A DNA stretch of 64,000 bases from Leclercia sp. 29361 (GCF_011290365.1 NZ_CP049786.1:4154001-4218000), one strand, 5' to 3'; numbered from the stretch's first letter, positions 1 through 10,051 are shown. Numbers and translations are program-made. Notes: a model not told the origin generated them from the sequence alone.

Positions 1-685
1 CAGTTTCGGCTCTGTTGCATCCAGTTTGCTGACACGCCCATAACGCGCATGAATGTTAGTGATTATCCTCACAGTCTGTCGCCCTGAAACGCCACCTCAT
101 GCCTACACTATAAATCCGGAAGAAGAAAAAACAAACAACCAGGTTGCCGGGAGTGAATATGCAAATCAGGAGGAAAGTAAAAGATGTAACGACACCATCA
201 CGATGCAATACATTGACCTCAACACGTTACCCGGACCATACGTGATAAACATCACAAATCCTTTGAGTGAAGAACTTAAGATGTGATTTTCATTTCCCGG
301 CACAAACCGTGCCCTTAAAAAACAGGCAACGGATACATCTTAATGCCAGAAGTAAACCTTAATTGATTGAATACAGCCTGAGTCCATTGCAAAAATAACA
401 CACAGGGTAAATTCGCATATACAGAACCCAACGAAAAGCAAAAGAAACCTGTAACACATTTCGTTTACCTGTCACTTTCAATTGTAAAAGCCAGCAGAAA
501 AAGCGCATATAACTATATTTATCCCTGCGGGGACTTTTGTTTGTGCTATATATTTTTTACAGAGAACCGCAACGCGTCCAAACACAAGAATATATTTACC
601 TCTGGAAAATGGTCTGACTCCCTTTCACGTGGTTGTAGTGACCTGTTCTGTGATTCATGTAATGTCTTTTCTGGATGAGGAAAAT

Positions 686-1321
686 ATGTCATCACTGATA
701 TTTTATACAGACGAAGCACAAGCACTGATTGTAACAGATACCCTTGCCGTCACCGATAATGGGGAGCCGTTATCTTTTGTTTCCAAAGCAGGTTACATCC
801 CCCAGCTAAGAACCATCATAGCAGGTACGGGGGCAGGTGGATTTTCTAACACCTGGTTGCTTGAAGCATCAACCAGAATGGTCGTATCAGGTATACAAAA
901 TCTCAATTATCATACATCGGCCTGTCTAAGGAGGCTGTGGAAACAATACAAGCATGACCATGCAATTCCCTCTTCTTCAACGGTGACAACCAGTGTTTAT
1001 CAGTTCGCAATTTGCGAGGAAACAGGAAATATCGTTTCGTTCGCCTATCGCTCAGTCCATGATTTCGAATCAGAGCAATTACAATACGGAACAGGAGTAA
1101 AACCTGAGTGCCAAATCCTGGATGGGGATTTGTTGCAGACAATTCCTGTAATGATGAATGAACAAAGGGCTATACAGGCGACATACTCACACCCGGAACG
1201 GATCCATATTGGCGGTGAGATGATTGCGCATTATCTGACATCATCTATGTATCAATGCTTTAAGATTGGGGAATTTGAGGATTTCAGAACTCAGGGAGAG
1301 TATATATTGAGCAGGATTTAG
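686..1321 (+). CDS. Hypothetical protein, possibly Ntn-hydrolase/proteasome-like fold
   Basis: A 211-residue protein that I do not recognise. The start at 686 is chosen because GATGAGG lies five bases upstream; in-frame ATGs at 629 and 662 lack a comparable ribosome site. There is no signal peptide or membrane segment, so it should be cytoplasmic. The N-terminal half (TDTLAVT near residue 15, then VSKAGYIPQL and IIAGTGAGGFS around residues 35-52) recalls the strand-turn pattern at the start of 20S proteasome and HslV-type subunits, where a conserved self-check glycine pair follows an 'sDt..t' strand. No N-terminal Thr, Ser or Cys follows Met directly, so catalysis by the usual mechanism is not evident. 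The fold is inference from pattern only. It is the only credible gene in the DNA that disrupts ygiQ and may be a cargo gene of that element. Confidence 0.6.
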   Translation: MSSLIFYTDEAQALIVTDTLAVTDNGEPLSFVSKAGYIPQLRTIIAGTGAGGFSNTWLLEASTRMVVSGIQNLNYHTSACLRRLWKQYKHDHAIPSSSTVTTSVYQFAICEETGNIVSFAYRSVHDFESEQLQYGTGVKPECQILDGDLLQTIPVMMNEQRAIQATYSHPERIHIGGEMIAHYLTSSMYQCFKIGEFEDFRTQGEYILSRI

Positions 1322-1422
1322 GCAAAACGCGGTTCAGATAAAGTGCTTTTAACAGGCTTGCTGAACATTAAAAGGATATCTCTCAATTACGATGAATAGC
1401 TTGAATTCTAAAAATAGAAAAG

Positions 1423-1437
1423 TAGAGTTTAACTCTA
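1423..1437. repeat. 7-bp inverted repeat near the ygiQ junction
   Basis: Perfect palindrome TAGAGTT-T-AACTCTA in AT-rich DNA, about 20 bases from the point where ygiQ is broken. It could be part of an element end or a weak operator; nothing else distinguishes these. Confidence 0.35.
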
Positions 1438-1456
1438 AATACATAAAAACAAGAGT

Positions 1457-2632
1457 AAAGGAGCACCCGCCGAAACAGCCGCGCATGATGTTGATCGAGA
1501 AGCGGATCATCTCATAGGCCGGAATGCGGCTGTCACCGTATGAAGGGTGCGGCACACGCTTGTACGGCAGGGCAAAGACGCTGTCCATCTCTTCGGTAGA
1601 GAGCGGGATGGCCGGCGGGTTGACCCAGATATAGCGCTCGCCGTGCTTTTGCATCAGCGCACGGGCACAGCCCGGGTTGGTTTCGTGGTGCAGGATTCGG
1701 GAAGCGTGAGCGTAAAGCACTTTGTCCGCTTTGACTTTCTCAAAGGACGGCAGCAGCACGTAGGTCTTTTCCCACGGCTTGGGACGCGGCGGCTGAACGG
1801 TGATCGCTTTAGCTTCGGCTTTCTTCGGCTCGACCGGTTTGTTATCCGCGCACGGCAGATCGTCGCCATACGGGTGCGGGATCGGGTCGATTTTGCCCGG
1901 CATATCGATGATACGGGAATCCACCCCGCTCCAGCCCGGCAGGGCCTCTTTCACCATGATCGCGGTATTACGCACGTCGCGGATGTTGCCTACCGGCTCG
2001 CCCTGAGAGAGACGGTGGGCCACTTCCACCAGCGGACGCTCACCGTTGCCGAAGATCAGCATGTCGGCTTTGGAGTCCACCAGCACCGAACGGCGCACGG
2101 TATCAGACCAGTAGTCGTAATGGGCGGTACGGCGCAGGCTCGCTTCGATGCCACCCAGGATGACCGGCACGTCTTTCCATGCTTCTTTGCATCGTTGGGT
2201 GTAGACGAGTGTCGCGCGGTCCGGACGCTTGCCCGCCACGTTATCCGCGGTGTAGGCATCGTCGTGACGCAGTTTGCGGTCGGCGGTGTAACGGTTGATC
2301 ATCGAGTCCATGTTGCCCGCGGTGACGCCGAAGAACAGGTTCGGTTTACCGAGGCGCATAAAGTCCTCTTTGCTGTTCCAGTCCGGCTGGGCAATGATCC
2401 CGACGCGGAAGCCCTGGGCTTCAAGCATGCGACCGCAGATCGCCATGCCAAAGCTCGGGTGATCGACGTAGGCATCGCCGGTCACCAGAATAATGTCGCA
2501 GCTGTCCCAGCCAAGTTGGTCCATCTCTTCACGAGACATCGGCAGGAACGGCGCCGGTCCAAAGCAGGCCGCCCAGTACTGGGGCCAGGAGAAGAGGTCA
2601 CGATCCGGCTGGATCAGGGAAATTGCGCTCAT
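1457..2632 (-). pseudogene. ygiQ: ygiQ, truncated radical-SAM protein
   Basis: YgiQ is a radical-SAM protein of the UPF0313 family, about 740 residues long in E. coli, of unclear function. Here translation from the ATG at 2632 ([16 protein letters not shown]) follows the family for about 392 residues. It includes the N-terminal vitamin-B12-binding-like region and the start of the radical-SAM domain, then leaves it inside the CxxxCxxC cluster motif. Cys386 and Cys390 are present in CFGGCSF, but the next residue, which should be the third iron-sulfur cysteine, is Thr. The frame then runs 35 codons through AT-rich inserted DNA to a stop at 1349. The catalytic barrel and C-terminus are missing, so the product cannot bind its cluster normally. 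The rest of the gene is probably left of the window. Confidence 0.9.
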
Positions 2633-2722
2633 AATGCTTCCGAAGAAAAAATAGACAAAAGGAGCGGGATTATACGCTGGAACAATGTGGGAAATGAAGG
2701 AGTATTGTGCGGGGTTTTTAAC

Positions 2723-2790
2723 GCCGGGTGGCGGCTTCGCCTTACCCGGCCTACAAGCCCGTAGGCCGGGTAAGCGCAGCGCCACCCGGC
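2723..2790. repeat. BIME: two inverted REP units
   Basis: Two facing copies of the enterobacterial REP palindrome (GCCGGGTGGCGGCTTCGCC... and its inverse ...GCGCAGCGCCACCCGGC) lie between the ygiQ start and the end of ftsP. The same unit recurs at 17545-17576 and 40652-40735. Known role of such units: mRNA end protection, gyrase and IHF binding. Confidence 0.9.
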
Positions 2791-2795
2791 ACGTT

Positions 2796-4208
2796 CTACG
2801 GTGCCGGATTGACCAACATTTGTCCTACCGAGCCCCTGTCCATCATCTCCAGCGTCTGGCTGTGGAACAGGAACGGGAAGTGCGGCCAGGAGGGCTGACT
2901 GTAATAGACCAGCAGTTCAACCTGCCCGTCGACCCAGACGGTATCTTTCCAGCCCCGGTCTTCCGGGAACGGCATGGCGCCGTTGACGTTACGCACCAGG
3001 AACTTCACCCCTTCGATATGGAATGACTGCGGCATGTCGGCGCGTACCGTCCAGCGCTCCCAGGTGCCCTGCTGGGCGGTGATATCAATGCGGTTCACAT
3101 CCCACAGCTGGCCGTTAATGCCCGGATCGTCACCGAGGCTGATATCCCGGCTGCGCACCGGCGTCCCGCTCAGAACCTCGTCCGGGAGCAGGCGCATCGG
3201 CAGGGTATCGGTCACCAGCGGCAACAGCCCGGTTGGTCGCAGGGTCAACACCAGGGTCGACACCAGAATGCTCGAGGGTTCAAAGAAGCCGCGCAGGCGG
3301 TCAACGATGCTCGCCGCCTCGCCGCAGGTGATCGACACTTCATCGCCGTTGGTCATATCCACCAGGATTTCGCGCCGCTCGCCCGGCGCCAGCGCCAGCT
3401 GCTTAACCGGTACCGGGGCTGGTAAGAAGCCCTGATCCCCGGCAATCACGTGCAGCGCCCGGCCATCGCTCATCTGCAGCTGATAGCGGCGCGAGTTGGA
3501 TGCATTCAGAAGACGCAGGCGCACCCAGCCGCGGGAGACTTCGACATACGGGCTTTGCGCGCCGTTCACCAACAGCGTGTCACCGACAAAGCCGCCGCTG
3601 CCCGGCTCGCTGTACTCCGGCGTACCGAAGTTATCCAGCCGCTTGTCCTGAATGATAATTGGGAAGTCGTCGACCCCGTAATGATTCGGGATCGGCAGAG
3701 ATTTGCTGACCTCATCTTCCACCAGCCACATCCCCGCCAGGCCGGTATAGACCTGCTGCGCGGTGCGGTTAGGCGTGTTGGCGTGATACCAGAGGGTGGC
3801 GGCGTTCTGGCGAATCGGCAGAACCGGCGCCCAGTCGGCGCTCGGGGACATCATGCGTGGCGCGCCGCCCAGCAGCGGGCCCGGCACCTGCAAACCGCTG
3901 ACGGTCATGGCAACGTTCTCCGCCAGACGGTTGCTGTAGATCAGTTTGACGTCATCGCCGCTCCAGACGCGCACGGTCGGGCCAAGGTAGCGCCCGTTAA
4001 CGCCCCAGACATTAGCCCGCGTCCCCTGGGTGAACGACCAGTGGGAGCGCTGTAACGTCAGGAACAGCGGCTGACCACGACGGGACTCGAGTAACGGCGG
4101 GATGGGCAGCGGCTGTTGCTGCCCGGCGGCGTTTGCCCTCAGCGGAACCGCACCTGCACAAAGGGCGATACCCGATGCCTGAATAAACTGACGGCGACTG
4201 AGTGACAT
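2796..4208 (-). CDS. ftsP: FtsP (SufI) cell division protein
   Basis: FtsP is a periplasmic multicopper-oxidase-like protein that stabilises the divisome under stress. It has three cupredoxin domains but binds no copper. The N-terminus [20 protein letters not shown] is a Tat signal with the twin-arginine motif SRRQFIQ and cleavage near ANA. The length, 470 residues, equals that of E. coli. The C-terminal cupredoxin region ([20 protein letters not shown]) lacks the dense HCH copper cluster of true oxidases, as expected for this family. It lies downstream of plsC on the same strand with a 59-bp gap, the usual parC-plsC-ftsP order, so it is probably co-transcribed with plsC. Confidence 0.96.
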   Translation of the reverse strand: MSLSRRQFIQASGIALCAGAVPLRANAAGQQQPLPIPPLLESRRGQPLFLTLQRSHWSFTQGTRANVWGVNGRYLGPTVRVWSGDDVKLIYSNRLAENVAMTVSGLQVPGPLLGGAPRMMSPSADWAPVLPIRQNAATLWYHANTPNRTAQQVYTGLAGMWLVEDEVSKSLPIPNHYGVDDFPIIIQDKRLDNFGTPEYSEPGSGGFVGDTLLVNGAQSPYVEVSRGWVRLRLLNASNSRRYQLQMSDGRALHVIAGDQGFLPAPVPVKQLALAPGERREILVDMTNGDEVSITCGEAASIVDRLRGFFEPSSILVSTLVLTLRPTGLLPLVTDTLPMRLLPDEVLSGTPVRSRDISLGDDPGINGQLWDVNRIDITAQQGTWERWTVRADMPQSFHIEGVKFLVRNVNGAMPFPEDRGWKDTVWVDGQVELLVYYSQPSWPHFPFLFHSQTLEMMDRGSVGQMLVNPAP

Positions 4209-4267
4209 ATTAGCTCCATGGATAAACGTACTAACAACGCGGGAATTCGTTTTCCCTTCAGGCCGGC

Positions 4268-5005
4268 TTAAACCCTGCCAGCGGCTTCGCGCTCTGCGAC
4301 TTCTTTATCGAGCTCAGCGATTTTATTCAGCATTAATTCGCGGCAATGGGCCGCCAGCTCACGCACCTGATCTTTGCCATATTTACTGACATCGACCGGC
4401 GGCAGCATCTCGACGATCACCAGGCCGTTACGCAGGCGGTTGAGGTTAATCTTATTCGATGTGTTGGAAACACACACCGGAATAATCGGTACACCTGCCG
4501 CAATTGCGGCGTGAAACGCGCCAGTTTTGAACGGCAGCAGGCCGCGGCCGCGGCTGCGGGTCCCTTCCGGGAACATCCAGATGGAGATCCTGCGCTTTTT
4601 GAAGTGGTTCACCACCTCGGCAATGGTGCCGTGCGCTTTGGCGCGGTTGTTACGATCGATCAGCAGGTTGCCGGTCAGCCAGTAGAGCAGGCCAAAGAAC
4701 GGCACCCACAGCAGGCTTTTTTTGCCCACGGTCACGGTTGGCGGCTGGACAATTTTGGCGGCGGTGATCATATCGTAGTTGTTCTGATGGTTACCGATAT
4801 AGATAGCGTTGCCGTGCTTCTCTACCCCTTCCGGCAGACGCGTCTCGACTTTCACACCAAACAGCGGCCCCAGACGGGCAAACATGTGGCCAAAGGTGGC
4901 AACATGCTTTGGATTGCGCGGGCTGAACAGGCAGTAAATACAGCCGAAAATACAGACCAGAATGCAGTAAATCACGGCAAGAATGGAACGAACAATTAAT
5001 AGCAT
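4268..5005 (-). CDS. plsC: 1-acyl-sn-glycerol-3-phosphate acyltransferase
   Basis: PlsC transfers an acyl chain from acyl-ACP or acyl-CoA to lysophosphatidic acid, giving phosphatidic acid, at the inner membrane. The start at 5005 (MLLIVRSILAVIY) gives 245 residues, the E. coli length; the longer frame to 5047 adds 14 residues that the family lacks. An N-terminal hydrophobic anchor (residues 3-27) is followed by the acyltransferase motif I HQNNYD (H-x4-D), motif III FPEGTRSRGRG and motif IV VPIIPV. It is transcribed after parC across a 122-bp gap containing a GC hairpin, which is the conserved enterobacterial arrangement. Confidence 0.97.
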   Translation of the reverse strand: MLLIVRSILAVIYCILVCIFGCIYCLFSPRNPKHVATFGHMFARLGPLFGVKVETRLPEGVEKHGNAIYIGNHQNNYDMITAAKIVQPPTVTVGKKSLLWVPFFGLLYWLTGNLLIDRNNRAKAHGTIAEVVNHFKKRRISIWMFPEGTRSRGRGLLPFKTGAFHAAIAAGVPIIPVCVSNTSNKINLNRLRNGLVIVEMLPPVDVSKYGKDQVRELAAHCRELMLNKIAELDKEVAEREAAGRV

Positions 5006-5096
5006 AGCGACCTCAAAAACCCCTGACAGCTGACGATTATACTGCAACTGTAAGCGGGTAACTCTTTTGTTTTTATAACGGATGTTTTACGCGAGA

Positions 5097-5116
5097 CCCC
5101 CTCCTGAACGGAGGGG
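5097..5116 (-). terminator. Hairpin after parC
   Basis: An inverted repeat CCCCTCC/GGAGGGG with a 5-base loop lies just past the parC stop. No run of T follows on the minus strand, so it is at best a leaky terminator or an RNA-stabilising hairpin that would let plsC be read through. Confidence 0.4.
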
Positions 5117-5127
5117 GAGGTGCTCTG

Positions 5128-7386
5128 TTACGCTTCGTTATCGCCCGCTTTAGCGCGGTGCGGCGAGTCGATCTCCACGCGTTCAATGCGTTGCAGGCCA
5201 CGCATCAGCGACCCTTTGCGTCCACGTTCGCCGACCACTTTCTGCAGCTCCTCCGGACGCATTTTGATTTTGCGTTTGCCCATGTGGATGGTCAGAGTGC
5301 TCTGCGGCGGCAGAATAAAGAGGTGCGCCAGGCTGTCTTCGCCTGCGGCCGCGTCCGCCGTCGGGATGTTGATGATCTTGTTGCCCTTCCCTTTCGACAG
5401 CTGCGGCAGATCGCTGAGCGGGAACATCAGCATGCGGCCTGCGGCAGAGATAGCCAGCAACATATCGCTCTCGTTTTCAATCACCAGCGGCGTCATGACG
5501 CGGGCATTTTCCGGCAGGCTAATCAACGCCTTGCCCGCACGGTTACGCGATACCAGATCGTTAAAGGTACAGATGAAGCCGTAGCCCGCATCGGAGGCCA
5601 GCAGCAGCTTCTGCTCATCGCTTTCCATCAGCATGTGCTCAACCGTGGCACCCGGCGGCAGCGTCAACTTGCCGGTCAGCGGCTCGCCCTGCCCGCGCGC
5701 CGACGGCAGCGTTATCGGATCGATGGCGTAGCTGCGTCCGGTGGTGTCGATAAAGGCCACTGGCTGGTTGCTCTTACCCTTCACCGCGGCTTTGAAGCTG
5801 TCCCCCGCTTTGTAACTCAGGCCCGGGGCGTCGATGTCGTGACCCTTGGCGCTGCGTACCCAGCCGCTTTGTGACAGCACGATGGTCACCGGCTCGGACG
5901 GCAGCATGTCATGCTCGTTCATCGCTTTCGCTTCTTCGCGCTCGTGCAGCGGAGAACGACGATCGTCACCGAAGGCTTCGGCATCCGCCTGCAGCTCTTT
6001 CTTCAGCAGGTTGTTCATCTTACGGTCGGAGGCGAGGATCGCCTGCAGCTGATCGCGCTCTTTTTCCAGCTCATTCTGCTCACCGCGGATCTTCATCTCT
6101 TCCAGTTTGGCGAGATGGCGCAGTTTCAGCTCGAGGATCGCTTCAGCCTGGGTTTCGCTGATGCCAAAGCGCGACATCAACGCCGGCTTCGGCTCATCCT
6201 CGGTACGAATGATCTCGATCACTTCGTCGATATTGAGGAACGCCACCAGCAAACCTTCAAGGATATGCAGGCGCTTAAGCACTTTTTCCAGACGGTGATT
6301 AAGACGACGGCGCACCGTATCCCGACGGAAGGTCAGCCACTCGGTGAGGATCTCCAGCAGGTTTTTCACCGCCGGACGACCGTCGAGGCCGATCATGTTC
6401 AGGTTGATACGGTAGCTTTTTTCCAGATCGGTGGTGGCGAACAGGTGGTTCATCACCTGCTCCATGTCCACGCGGTTAGAGCGCGGCACGATCACCAGAC
6501 GGGTCGGGTTTTCGTGGTCGGATTCATCGCGCAGGTCATCCACCATTGGCAGCTTTTTGTTGCGCATCTGGGCGGCGATCTGCTCCAGCACTTTCGCGCC
6601 GGAGACCTGGTGTGGCAGCGCCGTGATCACCACCGCGCCGTCCTCTTTGGTCCACACCGCGCGCATGCGCACCGAGCCGCGACCGTTCTCGTAGATTTTG
6701 CGGATTTCCGCGCGGGAGGTGATGATCTCCGCTTCGGTCGGGTAGTCCGGCCCCTGGACGATATCCAGCAGCTCATCCAGCGAGGTTTTCGGCTGTTCAA
6801 TCAGGGTGATCGCCGCTTTCGCCACTTCACGCAGGTTGTGCGGCGGGATATCCGTCGCCATCCCCACGGCAATGCCGGTGGTGCCGTTCAGCAGGATGTT
6901 CGGCAGACGCGCAGGCAGCATTTTCGGCTCCTGCATCGTACCGTCGAAGTTTGGTACCCACTCCACGGTGCCCTGGCCCAGCTCGCTGAGCAGCAGTTCG
7001 GCATATTTAGAGAGGCGGGATTCGGTGTAACGCATCGCCGCGAACGACTTCGGATCGTCCGGCGCACCCCAGTTCCCCTGACCGTCGACCAGCGGATAGC
7101 GGTACGAGAACGGCTGGGCCATCAACACCATCGCTTCATAACAGGCGCTGTCGCCGTGCGGATGGTATTTACCCAGCACGTCACCGACGGTACGGGCGGA
7201 TTTTTTAAACTTGGCGCTGGCATTCAGACCCAGCTCAGACATCGCATACACGATGCGGCGCTGAACGGGTTTCAGCCCATCACCGATAAACGGCAACGCC
7301 CTGTCCATGATGACGTACATGGAGTAGTTCAGGTAGGCGTTTTCCGTGAATTCATGTAGCGCGAGGCGCTCTGCCATATCGCTCAT
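5128..7386 (-). CDS. parC: DNA topoisomerase IV subunit A
   Basis: ParC is the breakage-reunion subunit of topoisomerase IV and decatenates daughter chromosomes with ParE (17593-19485). The 752 residues match E. coli ParC in length. The catalytic tyrosine is Tyr120 in the [10 protein letters not shown] segment. The quinolone-resistance region reads [13 protein letters not shown] with Ser80 and Glu84, the wild-type residues, so no classic ParC quinolone-resistance change is present. The C-terminal beta-pinwheel DNA-wrapping domain occupies roughly residues 490-740. A short gap separates it from the ygiW terminator upstream. Confidence 0.98.
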   Translation of the reverse strand: MSDMAERLALHEFTENAYLNYSMYVIMDRALPFIGDGLKPVQRRIVYAMSELGLNASAKFKKSARTVGDVLGKYHPHGDSACYEAMVLMAQPFSYRYPLVDGQGNWGAPDDPKSFAAMRYTESRLSKYAELLLSELGQGTVEWVPNFDGTMQEPKMLPARLPNILLNGTTGIAVGMATDIPPHNLREVAKAAITLIEQPKTSLDELLDIVQGPDYPTEAEIITSRAEIRKIYENGRGSVRMRAVWTKEDGAVVITALPHQVSGAKVLEQIAAQMRNKKLPMVDDLRDESDHENPTRLVIVPRSNRVDMEQVMNHLFATTDLEKSYRINLNMIGLDGRPAVKNLLEILTEWLTFRRDTVRRRLNHRLEKVLKRLHILEGLLVAFLNIDEVIEIIRTEDEPKPALMSRFGISETQAEAILELKLRHLAKLEEMKIRGEQNELEKERDQLQAILASDRKMNNLLKKELQADAEAFGDDRRSPLHEREEAKAMNEHDMLPSEPVTIVLSQSGWVRSAKGHDIDAPGLSYKAGDSFKAAVKGKSNQPVAFIDTTGRSYAIDPITLPSARGQGEPLTGKLTLPPGATVEHMLMESDEQKLLLASDAGYGFICTFNDLVSRNRAGKALISLPENARVMTPLVIENESDMLLAISAAGRMLMFPLSDLPQLSKGKGNKIINIPTADAAAGEDSLAHLFILPPQSTLTIHMGKRKIKMRPEELQKVVGERGRKGSLMRGLQRIERVEIDSPHRAKAGDNEA

Positions 7387-7473
7387 TAAATGGGATTCCT
7401 CAACTCAGAAACCAGTTGGTTTCAGGCAATATTGCCGCAGATACTACCTTATCTGGCGAGTCGAGTCACAAAG

Positions 7474-7502
7474 AAAAAGGGGCCGAATAGCGGCCCCTTT
7501 CC
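7474..7502 (-). terminator. Terminator of ygiW
   Basis: A GC-rich stem (GGGGCCG/CGGCCCC, 4-base loop) directly after the ygiW stop is followed on the minus strand by TTTTTCTTTG. It is a classic intrinsic terminator separating ygiW from parC. Confidence 0.85.
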
Positions 7503-7505
7503 GGG

Positions 7506-7907
7506 TTATTTGCTGAGCTTGATAACCTGTTTCACGTCGATTTCGAAATCGTTCCACTCTTTATCGACCTTGCCCTGCAGCTCAACCTTATCCTGCGGGG
7601 AAATGGTCTGGCCGTTCCAGTGTTTGTTGTCGATCTCAACGTTCACCGTGCCGCTCTCATCGCGGAAGGTATAGCGGTCGTCGGACAGGCGCTCGGTGAT
7701 GTTACCGCGCAGTTTTACCCAACTGTCGTCCTTCAGATCCTTGACCTTGGCGGCGGTGGTGAGGTTGGCGTCGTTATCGACAAAACCGCCCTGCTGGGTT
7801 TGCGTCTGGGTTGCCGTCGCTGACGGGCCATTGAACCCGCCCTGAGCAGCAAACACCGGCGCGGTGGTGATCATCATGATGGCAGCAATCGCAGCATATT
7901 TTTTCAT
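7506..7907 (-). CDS. ygiW: YgiW (VisP) periplasmic BOF/OB-fold stress protein
   Basis: YgiW/VisP is a small periplasmic protein with a bacterial OB fold (BOF family), linked to stress resistance and virulence in E. coli and Salmonella and reported to bind peptidoglycan. The start at 7907 (MKKYAAIAAIMMI) has AGGGAGAG seven bases upstream and gives 133 residues; the longer frame to 7964 has no ribosome site. A signal peptide ends near PVFAAQGGF. The BOF domain spans about residues 45-130 (TTAAKVKDLKDDSWVKLRGN onward). It is divergent from qseB, and the shared 138-bp region contains a QseB/PmrA-like box, in line with the known control of ygiW by QseB. Confidence 0.93.
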   Translation of the reverse strand: MKKYAAIAAIMMITTAPVFAAQGGFNGPSATATQTQTQQGGFVDNDANLTTAAKVKDLKDDSWVKLRGNITERLSDDRYTFRDESGTVNVEIDNKHWNGQTISPQDKVELQGKVDKEWNDFEIDVKQVIKLSK

Positions 7908-7956
7908 CTTAACTCTCCCTTTAATGTCGTTTCGCAATCCATTAAACAGGGTAAAC

Positions 7957-7973
7957 CTTAACAACTTCTTAAG
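7957..7973. promoter_or_regulatory. Putative QseB/PmrA-type operator
   Basis: CTTAAC-AACTT-CTTAAG is a direct hexamer repeat with a 5-base spacer. It matches the PmrA/QseB consensus (YTTAAK-N5-YTTAAK) in all but one base and lies between divergent ygiW and qseB, where autoregulation by QseB is known in E. coli. The site itself is seen; binding is inferred. Confidence 0.55.
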
Positions 7974-8045
7974 CGGAAAATTTAAATTTTTTTACTGTAC
8001 AGCCGGGCGTGACAGAGGGTTTACTGGCCGCAACAGGGAGGGAAC

Positions 8046-8705
8046 ATGCGCATTTTACTGGTAGAAGACGACAAGCTGATCGGCGACGGCATCAAGGCCG
8101 GGCTGACAAAACTGGGCTTCAGCGTGGACTGGTTTACCGAGGGTGAAACCGGCAGAGCGGCGCTCTACAGCGCCCCCTATGACGCGGTGGTGCTCGACCT
8201 GACCCTGCCCGGCATCGACGGGCTGCAGATCCTGCGCGAATGGCGGGAACAGGGCCGCAGCGAGCCGGTGCTGATCCTCACCGCGCGGGATGCGCTCAAC
8301 CAGCGCGTCGAGGGGCTGCGTCTCGGGGCCGACGACTATCTCTGTAAACCCTTCGCGCTGATCGAAGTGGCCGCCCGCCTTGAGGCGCTGGTGCGCCGCA
8401 GCCACGGTCAGGCGCACAGCGAATTGCGCCACGGCGGCGTCACGCTCGATCCCACCCGGCTGGTGGCCAGCCTTAATGGCGAAACCCTGGTGCTCAAGCC
8501 GAAAGAGTTCGCCCTGCTGGAGCTGTTAATGCGCAACGCGGGCCGGGTGCTGCCGCGCAAGCTGATTGAAGAGAAGCTCTATACCTGGGACGACGATGTC
8601 TCCAGTAATGCCATAGAGGTCCACGTCCACCATCTGCGCCGCAAGCTCGGCAGCGATTTTATCCGCACCGTGCACGGCATCGGTTATACCCTGGGTGATG
8701 CATGA
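8046..8705 (+). CDS. qseB: Response regulator QseB
   Basis: QseB is an OmpR/PhoB-type transcription regulator controlled by the sensor QseC. The receiver domain (residues 1-~115) has the acidic pocket EDD at 7-9 and phosphoacceptor Asp51 in VVLDLTLPG. The winged-helix DNA-binding domain fills residues ~125-219 ([20 protein letters not shown]). The length of 219 matches E. coli. The ATG follows GGGAGGGAAC closely. The stop overlaps the qseC start by four bases (ATGA), indicating translational coupling. The encoded pair is known to cross-talk with PmrAB and to affect motility and polymyxin tolerance. Confidence 0.96.
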   Translation: MRILLVEDDKLIGDGIKAGLTKLGFSVDWFTEGETGRAALYSAPYDAVVLDLTLPGIDGLQILREWREQGRSEPVLILTARDALNQRVEGLRLGADDYLCKPFALIEVAARLEALVRRSHGQAHSELRHGGVTLDPTRLVASLNGETLVLKPKEFALLELLMRNAGRVLPRKLIEEKLYTWDDDVSSNAIEVHVHHLRRKLGSDFIRTVHGIGYTLGDA

Positions 8706-10051
8706 AACTGACCCAACGCCTGAGCCTCAAGCTGCGCCTGACGCTGCTGTTCCTCGTCCTGTCGCTGACGGCGTGGTTTGCCGCCAGCCTTGTCGCCTGG
8801 CAGCAGACCAGCGAGAAGCTCGATAAGCTGTTCGACACCCAGCAGATGCTGTTTGCTAAACGGCTCCTGACCATGGATCTGGATGAGATCCGCGCCCCGG
8901 AGCGGATGCGCGAGGTGCCGAAAAAAGCGAAACACGGGCATCTGGATGACGATGCGCTGGCCTTCGCCATCTACACCCCCGACGGCAAAATGGTGCTTAA
9001 CGACGGCGAAAACGGGCGCGAGATCCCGTATCACTATCGTCGGGAAGGGTTTGATAACGGCCAGCTCAACGACGACAACGACGACTGGCGCTTCTTATGG
9101 CTTACCGCACCGGACGGCAAGTACCGGGTAGTGGTGGGTCAGGAGCGGGAGTACCGCCAGGAGATGGCGCTGGACGTGGTGAGATCCCAGCTCACTCCGT
9201 GGCTGGTGGCCCTGCCGGCGATGCTGCTGGTGCTGATCGTTCTGTTGAGCCGTGAACTCTGGCCGCTGAAAAAGCTGGCGCAAACCCTGCGCGCTCGCTC
9301 CCCCGATGCCACCGACCAGCTGCCGACGCACGGGGTGCCCGCGGAGGTCAGCCCGCTGGTGGAGGCGCTGAATCAGCTTTTCGCCCGCACCGGGGAGATG
9401 ATGGCCCGCGAGCGCCGCTTTACCTCGGATGCCGCCCACGAGCTGCGCAGCCCGCTAACCGCCCTGAAAGTGCAGACCGACGTCGCGCAGCTCTCGCTGG
9501 ACGACCCGCAGGCGCAGGCGAAAGCCCTGGACCAGCTGCACGCCGGGATCGACCGGGCATCAAGGCTGGTTGAGCAGCTCCTGACGCTGTCGCGCCTGGA
9601 TTCGCTGGAAAATCTGGACGATGTCGAACCCCTTAAGCTGGCCGATTTACTCCAGTCGGCGGTGATGGATATCTATCACCCGGCGCAGCAGGCCGGGATC
9701 GAGATCCGCCTCCATATTCACGACCCGCAGGTCACCCGCACCGGGCAGCAGCTACTCCTGAGCCTGCTGGTGCGTAACCTGCTGGATAACGCCGTGCGCT
9801 ACAGTCCGCGCGGCAGTGTGGTGGAGGTGACGCTGGATACCCACAGCTTTACCGTACGCGATACCGGCCCGGGTATTGCGCCCGAGGCCCTGGCGCGGAT
9901 CGGGGAGCGTTTTTATCGCCCGCCCGGCCAGGATCAGACCGGCAGCGGCCTGGGTCTGTCGATCGTCAAGCGCATTGCCACGCTGCACCGGATGCAGGTT
10001 TCTCTCCGCAACGGGCAGGATGGCGGGTTTGAGGTCAGGATCGGCTGGTAA
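8702..10051 (+). CDS. qseC: Sensor histidine kinase QseC
   Basis: QseC is the membrane kinase of the QseBC system and is reported to respond to autoinducer-3 and catecholamines. The 449 residues contain a first membrane helix (about 12-34), a periplasmic domain, a second helix (about 164-183), HAMP-like linker, and the dimerisation domain with phosphoaccepting His246 in [16 protein letters not shown]. The GHKL ATPase follows, with the N box [14 protein letters not shown]1 box [10 protein letters not shown] and G2 box [12 protein letters not shown]. It overlaps qseB by four bases. The ORF is intact with no missing motif. Confidence 0.95.
   Translation: MKLTQRLSLKLRLTLLFLVLSLTAWFAASLVAWQQTSEKLDKLFDTQQMLFAKRLLTMDLDEIRAPERMREVPKKAKHGHLDDDALAFAIYTPDGKMVLNDGENGREIPYHYRREGFDNGQLNDDNDDWRFLWLTAPDGKYRVVVGQEREYRQEMALDVVRSQLTPWLVALPAMLLVLIVLLSRELWPLKKLAQTLRARSPDATDQLPTHGVPAEVSPLVEALNQLFARTGEMMARERRFTSDAAHELRSPLTALKVQTDVAQLSLDDPQAQAKALDQLHAGIDRASRLVEQLLTLSRLDSLENLDDVEPLKLADLLQSAVMDIYHPAQQAGIEIRLHIHDPQVTRTGQQLLLSLLVRNLLDNAVRYSPRGSVVEVTLDTHSFTVRDTGPGIAPEALARIGERFYRPPGQDQTGSGLGLSIVKRIATLHRMQVSLRNGQDGGFEVRIGW

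Larger units (their letters stand above)
1..1456. other. Foreign-looking DNA interrupting ygiQ (left end outside window)
   Basis: This stretch is visibly richer in A/T than the rest of the window and has no counterpart in the conserved ygiQ-ftsP neighbourhood. It ends exactly where the ygiQ reading frame stops resembling the family (about 1456-1459), so it is read as inserted DNA whose other end lies beyond base 1. Bases 1-685 hold no gene I can support; short open frames at 53-286 (plus) and 1-72 (minus, possible GTG start at 72) are unconvincing. A perfect 7-bp inverted repeat around one central base sits at 1423-1437 (TAGAGTT/AACTCTA), about 20 bases from the junction. No transposase or integrase is visible, so the type of element is unknown. 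Confidence 0.5.

Noticed and set aside
1-72. Minus-strand open frame from a GTG at 72 (RIITNIHARYGRVSKLDA)
   Set aside because: The composition is plausible for a gene start, but only 24 codons lie in the window and no ribosome site is convincing.
53-286. 77-residue open frame on the plus strand
   Set aside because: No ribosome site, no recognisable motif, low-complexity composition in AT-rich DNA.
1547-2764. 405-residue open frame opposite ygiQ
   Set aside because: Antisense shadow of a high-GC gene; composition rich in His, Arg and Gln typical of the complementary strand.
5911-7359. 482-residue open frame opposite parC
   Set aside because: Antisense shadow of parC, no family resemblance and no ribosome site.
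5128-7386. Quinolone-resistance change in parC
   Set aside because: Ser80 and Glu84 are both wild type.
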